Shown: positions 1 to 9,945 of the stretch, piece by piece
Layout of the letters: each line of letters begins with the position of its first letter
How positions within the stretch are numbered: position 1 is the stretch's first letter
DNA from: Amborella trichopoda
Taxonomy: Eukaryota; Streptophyta; Magnoliopsida; Amborellales; Amborellaceae
Assembly: GCF_000471905.2 (NCBI RefSeq)
Contig: NW_006499776.1
Coordinates: 3,338,525 to 3,402,524 of the forward strand
Direction: 5' to 3'
DNA: 64,000 bases
Made by a program: the position numbers and the translations under genes
Notes under the pieces: model-generated
Told to the model about the DNA's origin: nothing
What the model saw: the letters and a program-made list of their open reading frames with translations, nothing else
The model's database searches: none

Positions 1-707
1 CCTTAAGAAATTTCCCGAGCGTATGTCGAAGGTACATTTCAAGGGTTCATCTTATGTTGGTGATGCCGCAATCATTCGAATACCTTTTTGACGTCTTGCA
101 TGTGGGCGTCCTTTGTTTTAAATTTCACCACCAGGTCATCCACATAGCACTCGACCTCCTTGTGGATCATGTCCTTGAAGATGGTTGTCATGGCTCGCTG
201 GTACGTGGCACCGGCATTCTTTAAGATGAAAGGCATCACAATGTAGAAAAAGACACCTTTTGGGGTTAAGAACGCAGTGGCCTCCTCATCTTTTGGTGCC
301 ATCTTGATTTGGTTATAACCAGAATACCCATCCATAAAGGAGAAGATCTGATAATGAGCCATGGAGTCGACAAACACCTCGATGAATGGCAAGGGTAAGT
401 CATCCTTGGGGCAAGCAGTGTTCAAGTCACGAAAGTCAATGGAGACCCTGATTTGGCCATTTTTCTTTTTGACTGGGACAACATTTGCTAGCCATATTGG
501 GTATTTGACTTCACGTATGAACCCAGTTTGCTTGAGCTTGTTCACCTCAGCATCGATCGGCATCTCGAGGTCTGAACTAAACCTCCTTGATTTCTGCTTC
601 ATGAGTTTGATGGTGGATCAATACTGACAGTAGATAGCAATTTGAGTGTCTAGACCGGGTATCTCATGATAATGCCAGGCGAAGACGTCCCGATTTGCTT
701 GAAGTGG
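1..707 (-). pseudogene. Ty3/gypsy reverse transcriptase fragment (Tat-like)
   Basis: This is a piece of retrotransposon pol encoding the palm and fingers of reverse transcriptase, which copies element RNA into DNA. An open frame of 176 codons (602 down to 72) holds the fingers motif PVKKKNGQIRVSIDFRDLN, the motif A aspartate in FSFMDGYSGY, the primer-grip region MPFILKNAGATYQRAM and the YVDD active site (135-146). Both catalytic motifs are intact, so this is the best preserved RT in the window, although the frame opens towards the window edge and breaks near 72. It aligns with 10040-10745 of element A. Upstream homology runs on to about 707 and stops abruptly at unrelated sequence. There is no LTR, RNase H or integrase beside it. 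It is a fragment of an element of the same family as A and B that continues beyond the window. Confidence 0.9.
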
Positions 708-1380
708 TTTCCAGTGGTCTGGTGCCTTTTTTAGGGGCTTTCTCGAGGTTCCGCCAGATTTCGTTTTTTCTTTTTAGGAGACTACGCTGATATTCTGTCG
801 TCAACGGGCATACGACTTCTCAACACAGACTCCCGATTTTTCAGTCAGTGGGGGCCCTTCTTATGATCTTTATCCCATTCTTTCCAGGGAGATCCTAACG
901 TTCAAGTTGGTGGGGCCCCTTCTTGTGAGCTTTATCCCTATCCAAATAGAAACACCGGGAGAAATCAAGGTATCTCTTGGGCTTACGTCCTACTGGTGTG
1001 GCTGGGGGATGCTTGGCTCATCCCGATTATCCAGGCTTGATAGGAGCATGGCCACTGAGGCGGTCCCATTTTAGGGGACCTCACCCTGGATGCTTGAAGG
1101 TAGGTGGAGGAAGAAAAAGCAGACAAGGTACCTCATCGGCTTACGTCCTATTGACGTGGCTGGGGGTTGGTTGGCTCATCCCAATTGTCCAAGCGTATGG
1201 CCTCAGAAGCGGTCCACCTTGGGTGATGGAGTTTGATTTAGAAGAACGGCAGGCAGCGTACCTCTTTGGCTTACATCCTACTGGCATGGCTAGGGGTTGC
1301 TTGGCTCGTCCCAATTGTCTAGACGAGAAAGGATGATGGCTTTAGAGGCAGTCCCATTTTAGGGGACCTCACCCTGGTTG
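708..1380. repeat. Unassigned repeat-rich stretch with three copies of a 130-160 bp unit
   Basis: No coding sequence is recognised. From 980 a unit beginning GGCTTACGTCCTACTGG recurs at 980, 1138 and 1268 (spacings 158 and 130). The first and last copies end in the phrase TTTTAGGGGACCTCACCCTGG. Before it, 860-950 holds two related copies of a GGGGCCCTTCTT..CTTTATCCC phrase. The open frame at 977-1336 arises from the repeat and looks fortuitous. The stretch lies between the truncated RT fragment and the 3' tail of element A. It could be part of another LTR or of the tail. Confidence 0.55.
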
Positions 1381-1429
1381 CAAGAGTTTGATGGAAAGAA
1401 GAGGAGGAGAGGATTTTTTTTGTGTTGGG

Positions 1430-1860
1430 GGCACTAAGGCTCATAATAAAATAGTGGCACCAAAGCACTAATAAGAATGCGGCACTAAGACTCAGGATAA
1501 AAGGGTGGCACCGAAACACTAAGGATCTGGTACTAAAAATAAGAAGGCGACACTAAGGCCCGGGATAAGAGGGTGGCACAGGAACACTAAGGCTCCAGTG
1601 CCGAAAATAGGAATGCGACACTAAGGCTCTGGATAAAAGGGTTGCATCAGAACACTAAGGCTCCGATGCCGAAAATAAGAAGGTGGCACTAAGGCCCAAG
1701 ATAAAAGGGGTGGCACCAGAACACTAAGGCTCCGATGCCGAAAATAAGAAGGTGGCACTACGGCTCGGGATAAAAGGGTGGCACCAAAACACTAAGGCTT
1801 CGATGCCGAAAATAAGAAGGCGACACTAAGGCCCGGGATAAAAAAGGGTGGCATTAGGGC
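1430..1860. repeat. 69-bp tandem repeat, about six copies
   Basis: The unit GGCACTAAGGCCC..GATAAAAGGGTGGCACC..AACACTAAGGCTCCGATGCCGAAAATAAGAA recurs head to tail. Copies starting at 1684, 1753 and 1821 give periods of 69 and 68. Earlier copies are more diverged. Within each unit the phrase CACTAAGG appears twice, suggesting that a shorter unit was doubled. No coding function is seen. Confidence 0.85.
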
Positions 1861-2150
1861 TCAAATTTTTTTTGGAGGAACTGGGGTCGGAGTTTGTTTT
1901 TTTTTGAAAGGCACTGGGGCGGGAGTTTTTTTTTTGGAAGGCACTAGGACCAGAGTTTGTTTTTTTTTTATTTGATGGCACTGGGGCCGGAGTTTTTTTC
2001 TTTTTGTGGAAGGCACTGGGGTCGGAGTTTTTTTTTTTTGGAAGGCACTGGGGCTAGAGCTTGCTTTTTATTTTGGAAGGCACTAGGGCCGGAGTTTTTT
2101 TTGGAAGGAACTGGGGCCGAAGTTTTTTTTTGGGAGGCGCTAGGGCCGTA
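1860..2150. repeat. Degenerate ~40-bp repeat: GGCACTGGGGCCGGAG plus poly-T
   Basis: About eight copies of GGAAGGCACTGGGGCCGGAG are separated by T-runs of 6 to 11 bases. The core resembles the preceding 69-bp unit (GGCACTAAGG), so the two arrays may share an origin. The small open frames here on both strands come from the repeat itself. Confidence 0.8.
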
Positions 2151-2199
2151 GTGAGGAGGACGTTTGGCCAGAAGCAAGGGTTTCGGCTTGAGCGCCCTT

Positions 2200-3720
2200 T
2201 ATGGATTTTCACCGAGGTCGAGGGAACATGGTGCCAACTGAGTGATTTTCATCATATCCTTTATCGGGGTGCTTTTACCCGTGACTTCGAGGTCATGTCC
2301 ACCCGTTAGTTTTTGCTCTTAATCATGACGCCCTTTGAGGGTTTTCACCAGGTTTGGATTTCTTTAGGACACTTTTACTCATGGCTTCATGGTCATGCCC
2401 ACCTCTCATTTTTACTCATAGTTCCCTTTGCGGGTTTTCATCATGCCCCTGTTTTTTTTTTAGTGATTTTACCCATAGCCCCCCCCTTTTTTTGGGGGGG
2501 CTATGTCCATTTGAAGCTCTTTTTCTTTTACTTGCGATCGTTGCCATCGCACCTGGCTTATTTCTTCTTCTTTTTTTTGGAGAGGGGGAGATAGGTCATT
2601 GGTCTAGTGAACCTTGACAGAGAAGTCTTGAGAATCTTGAGCATGTGACCCCGCCTTGGGTTGGTTGTAAGAGCCGAGCGTCGAGGCAGGGTGTCTTTCT
2701 TTTTTTTTTTCTCGGGGTGCTGCCCCAAAGAGTTGCTTTATAGGGACCTAGGCAGGTTGCGTTTGCACCAAGTCAGTGACAATGGTGTCCTTGGTGATGG
2801 TCCTTAGAATTTCTAGAGGAATCGTTTCGTCATCGTCCTCACCCTCAAGGACTCTCTGTGGTTCTGGAGCATGAGACCTTCATCAAGACCTCCTCATATA
2901 GAACCAGGTCTTTTTGAAGGCCAAATGCTACAAACATCTGGTTGGCACTGTCTGCTGCTACACCAGGTTTGCCTTTGATGTGTAGGTTATCCATGTAGGT
3001 CCCGTCTTGCGGAGTCTAGTCGGGGGCTTCTAGCCCTTTCGAAAGTCTGGTCGCCTGCTGGCTAGAGGGCTTTGGCGAGACTTACCCTGAATCATGTGGC
3101 AACCCTGGCCTTGTCAGTCTCTTGCCTTTGTAATAGCCCTTAGTATTTTTGGAGGGTTCTTTTAGTCATCGCCCTCACCCTCAAGGACTCTTGTTGTTGC
3201 TGAACTGGAGAGGTCTTATGAGGCTCTCACTCTTTGACGAGCTGTTGAAACTGGGGAGATCTTGTGAAGCTCTCACTCCTTGACGAGCCGTGAAAATTGG
3301 GGAGATCTTGTGAGGTTCTCACTCCCTGACGAGCCGCGGAAACTGGGGAGATCTTATGAGGCTCTCACTCTCTGACGAGCCATGGAAACTAGGGTGTCGG
3401 TTGAGACTATGGAAGTGCATCAACCTGCTTTGTTGGTCCAAGAGCGCTTTCACGAGTTTTCACTTGAACAGAGGAAGTGGCACCTTGAAGACAGCTTTCA
3501 CCAACTTCCATTATTTGGGGCTCTTTTATTCATGACTTTATGATCATGTCCACCCTTTACATCCATTTTTTCACATGATGCCCTTTTAGGGTTTTCACCG
3601 TGCCTGGGTTTATTTTTCCATGGAACTCTCTTACTCATGGTTTCATGACCATGCCCGTCCGTCATTTTTACTCATGGCGTTTCCTTGTCCAGGTGTACGC
3701 CATGCATTTTTTCTTTAGAG
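2200..3720 (-). other. Element A 3' tail, non-coding, with 46-bp repeats
   Basis: This tail carries phrases that recur in the other elements: TTTTACTCATGGCTTCATGGTCATGCCCACC with GGGTTTTCACC (2220-2450 and 3500-3680; also 22600-22880, and reversed at 39540-39830), and TCTAGTCGGGG with CTTGTCAGTCTC (2990-3130; also 20880-20990, and reversed near 40100-40330). Between 3205 and 3400 a 46-bp unit, GGGGAGATCTTGTGAGGCTCTCACTCCTTGACGAGCC, repeats four to five times (starts at 3253, 3299 and 3345). T- and C-rich runs occur at 2450-2590 and 2690-2720. No protein is recognised. An LTR that should close element A on this side is not visible. Confidence 0.6.
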
Positions 3721-4310
3721 AAGGTGTGTTTTAGGGTCGTGCCTTAAAGACCTATGTGAAGCCTTTTAGCGTCATGCGGTTAGGACGTGCACTATAGTTT
3801 TACGGTCATACAACTAGACTGTAGCATTAAGGAGTGGCAGTCTATGGAGACCATAAAGTGAGTCTAGAGGTTACTTTGACTCATTTGGGAAGGTGGCACG
3901 AAGTTGCCTGTAGAGAGTTGTTTGGATGGTAGGTGAAAGTGGTGACGCACTAGCTGGTGGTAGGATGTCTTACCATTTGGTGAGCATGGGTAAGACTTTG
4001 GGGAATGAGATGAAATATGGTGAAGGTGGCTCGTGCACATGAATGGGCCAACTAGGGAAGACATGCGTGGCGATGCAGGTAAAGCGTGTGTGCGTGTACG
4101 TAGACTCACTGGAGAGGCAATGGAAGTGGTGTAGGTGGCCCGAGCACATGAATGGGCCGGCTCGAGAAGATGTTAGTGGTGATGCACGTAAAGGGCATGT
4201 GGGCCTAGGTAGGCTCGTTGGAGAGAAGGAGAAGAGGGTATGCGTACATTGATGGGCCGGTTATGGAAGACGTGTGTGATGATGCACACAGAAAGGGACG
4301 TGTGCATACA
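3720..4310. repeat. ~100-110 bp repeat units in the element A tail
   Basis: The phrase CACATGAATGGGCCGG..GAAGA recurs at 4036, 4145 and 4246 (spacings 109 and 100). Each copy is followed by GTG(G/A)TGATGCA..AAAG and a CGTGTG-rich stretch. A few 35-bp units lie at 3740-3830. The reverse complement of a related stretch is in element D (39110-39440) and element H (63650-64000), so this is a normal tail component of the family. No coding function is seen. Confidence 0.6.
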
Positions 4311-5430
4311 CATGGGGCGTCTTTAAGGTCGTGCCTCCTGGACTTGGGTGAAGCAGTTTAACGTCATGCGGCCAGGACGTGCACTATCATATAGCATGGA
4401 CTGTGGTTACACAATTTAAAGTCATGTAACTAGGATCGTGCAGTTTAAGTTCGTAAAACTAGACCTCTGCTACAGTTTATGATCATATAGTTTGAACCGT
4501 GGCTATGCAGTTTAGGGTCATGCAGCATGGACCGTGTACGAGTCGCCAGTAACGTTACATGGGGGGTAGGTATGTGGATAACAATCTGACTCTCAGGGGA
4601 TAAAGATAGTTAAGGCTATCCAAATGTAAAGAGATGTAGATGAAGGTGGTGATCCTACGAGGGGTAGTTAATGGGAAAGGTTTCATTGGGGATTATGAGG
4701 GTCAGTGTGACTCCATGGGGATAATGCATATCTGTGTGCATGGAACTCCGAGAGGCCAAGGCACTGATGAACCCTCTCGTGGGATGAAGGAATGATGTCT
4801 CTAACTCTCTAGAGATGATGGGATGAGTACGACCCTTACATGCATCTAACTCCATTGGGGGTCCAGTTGGAGTTATGCATATGGACCATTCGGGGCGCTG
4901 CGCGTTACAGTTTTAGGGTCTTGTAACTCAAACCATGGCTATGCAGTTTAAAGTTATATAGCTAGGACCATGCAGTTTGTGGTCGTACAACTAGACCTCT
5001 GCTATAGTTTATGGTCATATAGTTTGGACCGTGGTACTAAGCCTTTTAAGGTCATGTGGCCAGGACGTGCACTATGGTTTTAAGTCCCACAGCTGGACCA
5101 TGGTCGTAAGTTTAAAGTCATTTGACAAGGACTTTGCAGTTTGAGGTCGTGCAACTAAACCTTCGCTATAGTTTATGGTCATATAGTTTGGACTGTGGTC
5201 ATACAGTTTTCAGTCGTGAGACAAGGACTATGGCTATGCAGTTTAGGGTCATGCAGCATGGACCGTGGCGATGCAGTTTAAGGCCATGCAACACGGACCA
5301 TGGTGATGCAGTTTAAGGTCATGTAGTGCGGACCATGGCGATGCAATTTAGGGTCATGCAGCACAGACCATGGTGATGCAGTTTAAGGTCATGCAGCGTG
5401 GACCATGGTGATGCGACTCTATGGGGAATA
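4310..5430 (+). repeat. 35-bp tandem array of element A
   Basis: Units of the form TGCAGTTTAAGGTCATGCAG followed by CACGGACCATGGCGA repeat with a 35-bp period. They are best preserved at 5220-5430 and degenerate at 4310-4560 and 4890-5220. At 4570-4880 the array is interrupted by GACTCC..GGGGAT phrases, a second short repeat that accompanies the array in every element. The array stands about 450 bp upstream of a plus-strand TATA box and is antisense to gag-pol. Confidence 0.85.
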
Positions 5431-5881
5431 GAGCCATTACCAGAAGCTGGGCTCACTGAGGGGAGAGGTTGTGGTGTTGGGAATGAACGTCCTGAGGATA
5501 TGGGCCGATGGTCTGGAGGGGAGCGCCAGGGCCAGCATATGACGCTAAGTGCAGCATTAGACCCGGATGATGGCGTCAAGTCCCTTAGTGAAGCGCGTGG
5601 CAGTAGCCCTTGGCCAAACGCAGTGATAACTCCTTGAACGGGCATGCGACAATAGCCTCCTTACGAAGCGCTCATTGGTAGTCCCTGGATGAGACGTGCG
5701 GCGACAACCTTCTGAACAAATCGTGTGGTGCTACTCCCCTGGACGAAGTCTTGATGAGGTGCACGACGATGCTGCTTCGGGTCTCGTGCTTGGCTGCCCC
5801 GACCTGGCCTTATCACCATCAAGTGTTGGGTACTGGAGCAACATTCTGAGTTTGTCGAGGGTAATTTTCGGTACTGCAGGG
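5430..5881 (+). promoter_or_regulatory. Upstream region of the antisense promoter, element A
   Basis: This stretch holds short degenerate repeats of the kind AGTGAAGCGCGTGGCAGTAGCCCTTGG and GGCGACAACC (5570-5780). They correspond to the GATAGCTCCTTGACGAGGC repeats at 46240-46460 in element B and to reversed copies at 37040-37330 in element D. The order array, GC-rich repeats, TATA box is the same in all three. No protein is recognised; the ORFs on either strand look incidental. Confidence 0.5.
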
Positions 5882-5890
5882 TATAAAAGG
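5882..5890 (+). promoter_or_regulatory. TATA box antisense to element A pol
   Basis: TATAAAAGG followed by GGGAGAAACCC lies on the plus strand, opposite to gag-pol. The same core with the same downstream GGGGGAAAAACC context occurs at 46583 (+), 36952-36958 (-) and 62201-62206 (-), each time antisense to its element. Preservation around an otherwise decayed element suggests it was a working promoter in the ancestor. Transcription has not been shown. Confidence 0.6.
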
Positions 5891-5899
5891 GGGAGAAAC

Positions 5900-7440
5900 C
5901 CTACATTACTGCTTGACCAAAGGGTAAAATAGTAGAAGGGCTTTTTAGAGAGGGAGAGAGCCAAAGCTCTTGGCTAGGGTTTTTTGACGAGCACTTCTCG
6001 GCTAGAACTTGTAGAGAAAGTTCTTTAGTTTTTTGGAAAACTTCAGGAGGTGTGAAGCTTCGCAGCGTGCTTGAGAACAGTTTTCGACCAACATCAAAGC
6101 CTTCGAAGCAAGGAAGAGGATCTCTCGGGGCCTTGGCAGAATTTACAGAGGTGCCTTGCCAGAGTTCGAGTGCTTCTCCGGTCGTTCTACTGTTGAAGGG
6201 GAGTTCGTAGAGAGCTCAGAGGGCTCTGTTAGCTTTCTGGTTGTCGGAGAAGAAGGAGGAGGGGCTGCCTTAAGCTCACTGGAAATTTAGCATAATTTCG
6301 GTGAGCCTTGGTGGACTGCTGAAGTGGGAAACAAGGGAGAAGGGCAATCCGCAAGGTCGCAGGGAAGCTTTCAGGGATTTCAGGTGGTTTTCGCCAACTC
6401 CAGCAACAAGCAAGAGGCGGGAGAGGGTTTTCCCGATGTTTTCCATCCGAAAGGGGAAAAACATGGTTAGACGGGAGGTTCTCGTTGGGTGAAAAGGTGT
6501 TTTTGATAAGAGGAAGCCATGCATGTAGGGGAAAGAATAGGGTCAGCTGAGGGATCTCGGCAGTTGAAGGTGTGTTTCCGACAAAGCTCGAAGGATTGCG
6601 GGGAAGGTGAAGGGTCGCAAGAAGGTGGACTGTTGGCGTGGGTAATAGTTGGGGGAACCAAAGAGGTGTGGGAGTCAATGTTCCTCAGTAGTTCAAAACA
6701 GCAGGAACCGAAGCACTTCAAAGTCATGTGTGAGATTAAGTCACATGCAGTGCCACCTTTGCAAGTCCCAAGGACGCACATGGTGATTGCCATGCTTGGG
6801 GGTATGAGACTCACGACGATAGTCCCACGCGTCATTAGCCTGCTCGTGGCGATGATAGGATGTGGCATTGTGCTAGGCACGACAATGACCTCTGACGGTG
6901 ATGCCTCGTGAGGGTCAAGAGTGATGGAAACCGGGGAGGCCTTGCCACCGCAATGTGTTGGAAGCAAGGTCCTTCGGCACAGCCGTAAAGTCCATGTTGT
7001 TCTATGCAAGGGCATCCATTGTGAACAGGGTATGCTCTCCCTGGCCAGTTCCTTGCCCGAGAAGTCTGCGTTGTATATTTGATATACTCGTCAGATGAAT
7101 TGAAGCTGACTCAGAAGTGGTTGACTTGTTCTTTTGCCCTGTAACAGTTTTCCTTAGTAGGACTGAGGCTAATTTCTCCGAGTGGTTTTGCCACTTCTTC
7201 ATGGGGCAAGCATTTCTTTAGTGAGTTTGCTTCTTCTATATGAGGAGGGCATTTATCTTGGCCTGTAGCTGTCCTCTTATCCTCAGATTCAAGAGCTTTG
7301 TAACTTCCCTGATAATGGGCCTTCGTTTGTAACTTGCAACTTTTTCCAATTCAATGAAAGAAATGAATTTCCTTTGAGTTGGCTTGATGTTTCTCGTGTT
7401 GATTTCTATCGCTTTGTTGCACACACCTTGCTTTATTGCC
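5900..7440 (+). other. Leader downstream of the antisense TATA box; no firm gene
   Basis: About 1.5 kb lies between the TATA box and the end of the integrase gene of element A. It aligns with 46600-48060 of element B. The start is rich in GAGAGAGCC and GGAAAACTTC phrases; 6720-6900 has degenerate GCACATGGTGATTGCCATGC repeats. A plus-strand frame at 6519-6911 (130 codons) has a similar counterpart in element B (47118-47591), sharing residues such as EP.HFK and IKS, but neither resembles a known family. The part next to integrase (7000-7440) is unremarkable 3' non-coding sequence of pol. The antisense ORF seen in element D is absent, so it was lost or never present. Confidence 0.45.
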
Positions 7441-7443
7441 ATG

Positions 7444-8947
7444 TTAGGGATAGTACTTCTTTAAATATCGCCCCTTGATAGGGGGCATCGCCTCTTCTCC
7501 ATCAGAGTTCGTCAGTACATAGGCCCCACTTGGTGTAACCATCTGGATTACTAATGGACCCTCCCACTTAGGCTCAAATTTTCCTTTGCGGCACCCGTGC
7601 ATGACGATTGGTCTCTTGATTGCTAGGACTGGGTGCCCACGAGCGAATGAACGAACCTTGACAGACTTGTCAAAGGCTCTCTTCATTCTTCCTTGATTGA
7701 GCTCTAGGTTCTGTTGGGCCTTTAGTCTCCATTCATCAAGGGCATCCAGCTCTTGGTAATAGAGTCTGAACCTCTCATCTTTATCTAGTCCGTGATGTAT
7801 AGCAACATAGAGTGAGGGTATTTGAATTTCGAGGGGTAGGACCTCCTCACCCCCATAGACCAAGGAATAAGGGGTGGAGTTCGTAGCATACAAGTGGTAG
7901 TGTGATAGGCCCACAGAGCCTCAAGCAGCTTCTCGTGCCAGTTCTTCTTTGACTTTGACACTGACTTCCGGAGCACCCCGCAGAAAGTCTTGTTGAATGC
8001 CTCAGCTAACCCGTTGGCTCGAGCATAGTACATAGTCAAGTACTTCTACTAAAAACCGAACTGGTTGACTAGACGGTCAACATGCTAGCTCCTGAACTGG
8101 GGACCATTGTCAGAAATTATTCGGTCCAGGACCCCGAACCGGTATATGATGTGGTGCCCCACAAAGTTAGCCACAGCGGTTCCCGGAACATTTTTGAGAG
8201 GGATCACCTCAGCCCATTTGGAAAATTAGTGTGTCGCCGCCAGTATGAAGGCATGACCCAAGGCAGAAGGAGGGTCAATGGTTCCTACAATGTCCATACC
8301 CCAGTGGGAAAGGGCCATGATGTCACTGTATGATGGAGAGCTTCTAGGGGCTGATGAATGAGGCTCGAGTGGATTTGGCACACCTGGCATCTTTTGGCGT
8401 AGTTTTGGGCGTCAGCTACCATGGAAGGCCAGTAATGGCCGATTCTGCATATGTGCTTGCAGAGCTTGAGGCCAGACTGATGCAGCCCACAGATGCCCAA
8501 GTGTACTTCCTTGAGTACTTTGCTTGCCTCTTGTGCGTCGATGCATCTGAGGAGGATTCCGTCAAATGACCGACGAAAGAGGACATCCCCATCAAGAAGG
8601 GTGTACTTGGTAGACATCTGTCGTATGCTGTTGCGCTTCGCTCGATCTTGAGGTAGCCTTCCATGCTTTACGAAGTCCACAATGGGCTCCCTCCAGTCTT
8701 CTATTTGTTCAACCTTTGCACACATCGGGTCGAAGAATTCGGGCTCCTACTCCCTAGCCTTGGCTTCTTTTCCTTGGGAAACTTCTTGTTCGGCCTTGAG
8801 GACATCCCTAGCCACGAGGAGTTCCCCGAATGGGTAAGGCGGGCACTCAACGAAGACATCCCTCTCATCGTCTGCGTCAACTTTGCTTCTCAAGTCAACA
8901 TGTCTCCATTTGGTTACCCAAACTGGAATGAGACCTGATGAATACAA
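7444..8947 (-). pseudogene. Element A integrase (Ty3/gypsy), broken
   Basis: Integrase inserts the DNA copy of the element into the genome. Read on the minus strand, the N-terminal part (8725-8285) has a zinc-binding HHCC pattern: HLGICGLH followed by CQVC. The catalytic core lies in another frame after a frameshift near 8310: Asp in GMDIVG (8292-8294), Asp in SDNGPQF (8109-8111) and Glu in NGLAEAFNK (8001-8003). The three are in frame with each other, and the second Asp and the Glu are 36 codons apart, the classical D-35-E spacing. Several in-frame stops interrupt the core. The C-terminal part (7914-7444) contains KWEGPLVIQ and ends RYLKKYYP before a stop. Upstream (8947-8747) is a linker to the second RNase H. 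All catalytic residues survive, but the frame is dead. Confidence 0.9.
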
Positions 8948-9031
8948 TTGGATGGTGGCACCATGCTTTGAGAGCGCATCAACCTATGAGTTTAGCCTTC
9001 TAGAGATATGAATTAGGGAGACGTCATCGAA

Positions 9032-9310
9032 CTAGGCCATATAAGTTTTGGCCGTATCATGGTAAGGCTTGAGAGTATCCTTCCTTACGTCATAAATCCC
9101 CTTTACCTGCTGGATGACCAGCTTAGAGTCGTCGAAGATGTTTAGATGGTCAAAGTCTAGCTCCAGAGCGATCTCCAATCCGATTATGAGGGCTTGATAC
9201 CCAGCTTCATTATGAGAAAATGCCTCCACAAGTGAGAAAGATAGGCGAATCATTCTTCCATTTGGAGTCAGGAAGACAACTCCGGCGCCCCCGCTATCAG
9301 ACTAGAATGG
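9032..9310 (-). pseudogene. Second (archaeal-type) RNase H domain of element A
   Basis: After the RT-RNase H module comes an additional RNase H-like domain, a hallmark of Tat-lineage plant elements. It starts near MYFD, where two stops interrupt the motif that usually continues DG(A/S), then GGAGVVFLTPNGRMIRL, a helix with HNEAGYQALIIGLEIALE (conserved Glu) and IFDDSKLVIQQV (conserved Asp). The aspartate and glutamate positions of an RNase H fold are retained. The equivalent domain of element B is at 49545-49844. It lies between the classical RNase H and integrase, as expected. Confidence 0.8.
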
Positions 9311-9945
9311 TCAATCAAAGTACATCTCCCACGGTCGAGTTAGCGCCGTACAGAAAACTTCCTCATTCGGGAGATCGCTTGACAGGGGAGATTTTGAAGG
9401 GACTGGGTGAGCCACAAGGAAGTCAGCTAGAGCTTGACCTTTAACTGCCTTCTGTGGTACATACGTGATGTCGAACTCCATTAGCAATAATGCCCACTTA
9501 GCTAAACGCCCTGACAAACATGGCGGAGTCATAAGGAACTTGATCGGGTCCACCTTGGAGATTAACTCGACCTCGTGGCCGATCAAGTAGTGGCGGAGCT
9601 TCTGCACTGCAAAGATCAAGGCTAGGCACATCTTTTCAATGGAAGGGTAGTTCTTCTCGGCCCCTTGCATTCTCCTGCTAAGATAATAGAGTGCCATCTC
9701 TTTCCCTCCATCGTTGTTCCGTACCAGGAGTGCCCCGAGGGACTCGTCAAGGGCAGTCACATATAGGATGAGGGGCCTTCCCAACATTGACATAGAGAGT
9801 ACTGGCGGATTCAACAAGTATTGCTCGATGTCCTCGAGTGCAGCTTGACATGCTGCGTCCCATATGAAGGGAGTATCCTTCTTTAGGAGGTGTGAAAAAG
9901 GTCTGAGTCGCCTTGAGAGGTTCGAAATGAACCTTCAAATGTAAG
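9311..9945 (-). pseudogene. RT connection / RNase H domain of element A
   Basis: This segment continues RT on the minus strand. It begins with the RFISNLS..PFSHLLKK thumb-like sequence (around 9940-9830, partly frameshifted). The main open frame (9817-9311, 168 codons) holds LNPPVLS, LYVTALDESLGALL, YLSRRMQGAEKNYPSIEKMC, ALIFAVQKLRHYL and a trailing TYVPQKAVKGQALADFL. This is the usual RNase H-like domain of Ty3/gypsy pol, which degrades the RNA strand of the hybrid. The segment is continuous except at its N-terminal junction with RT, where the frame changes. Confidence 0.85.
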
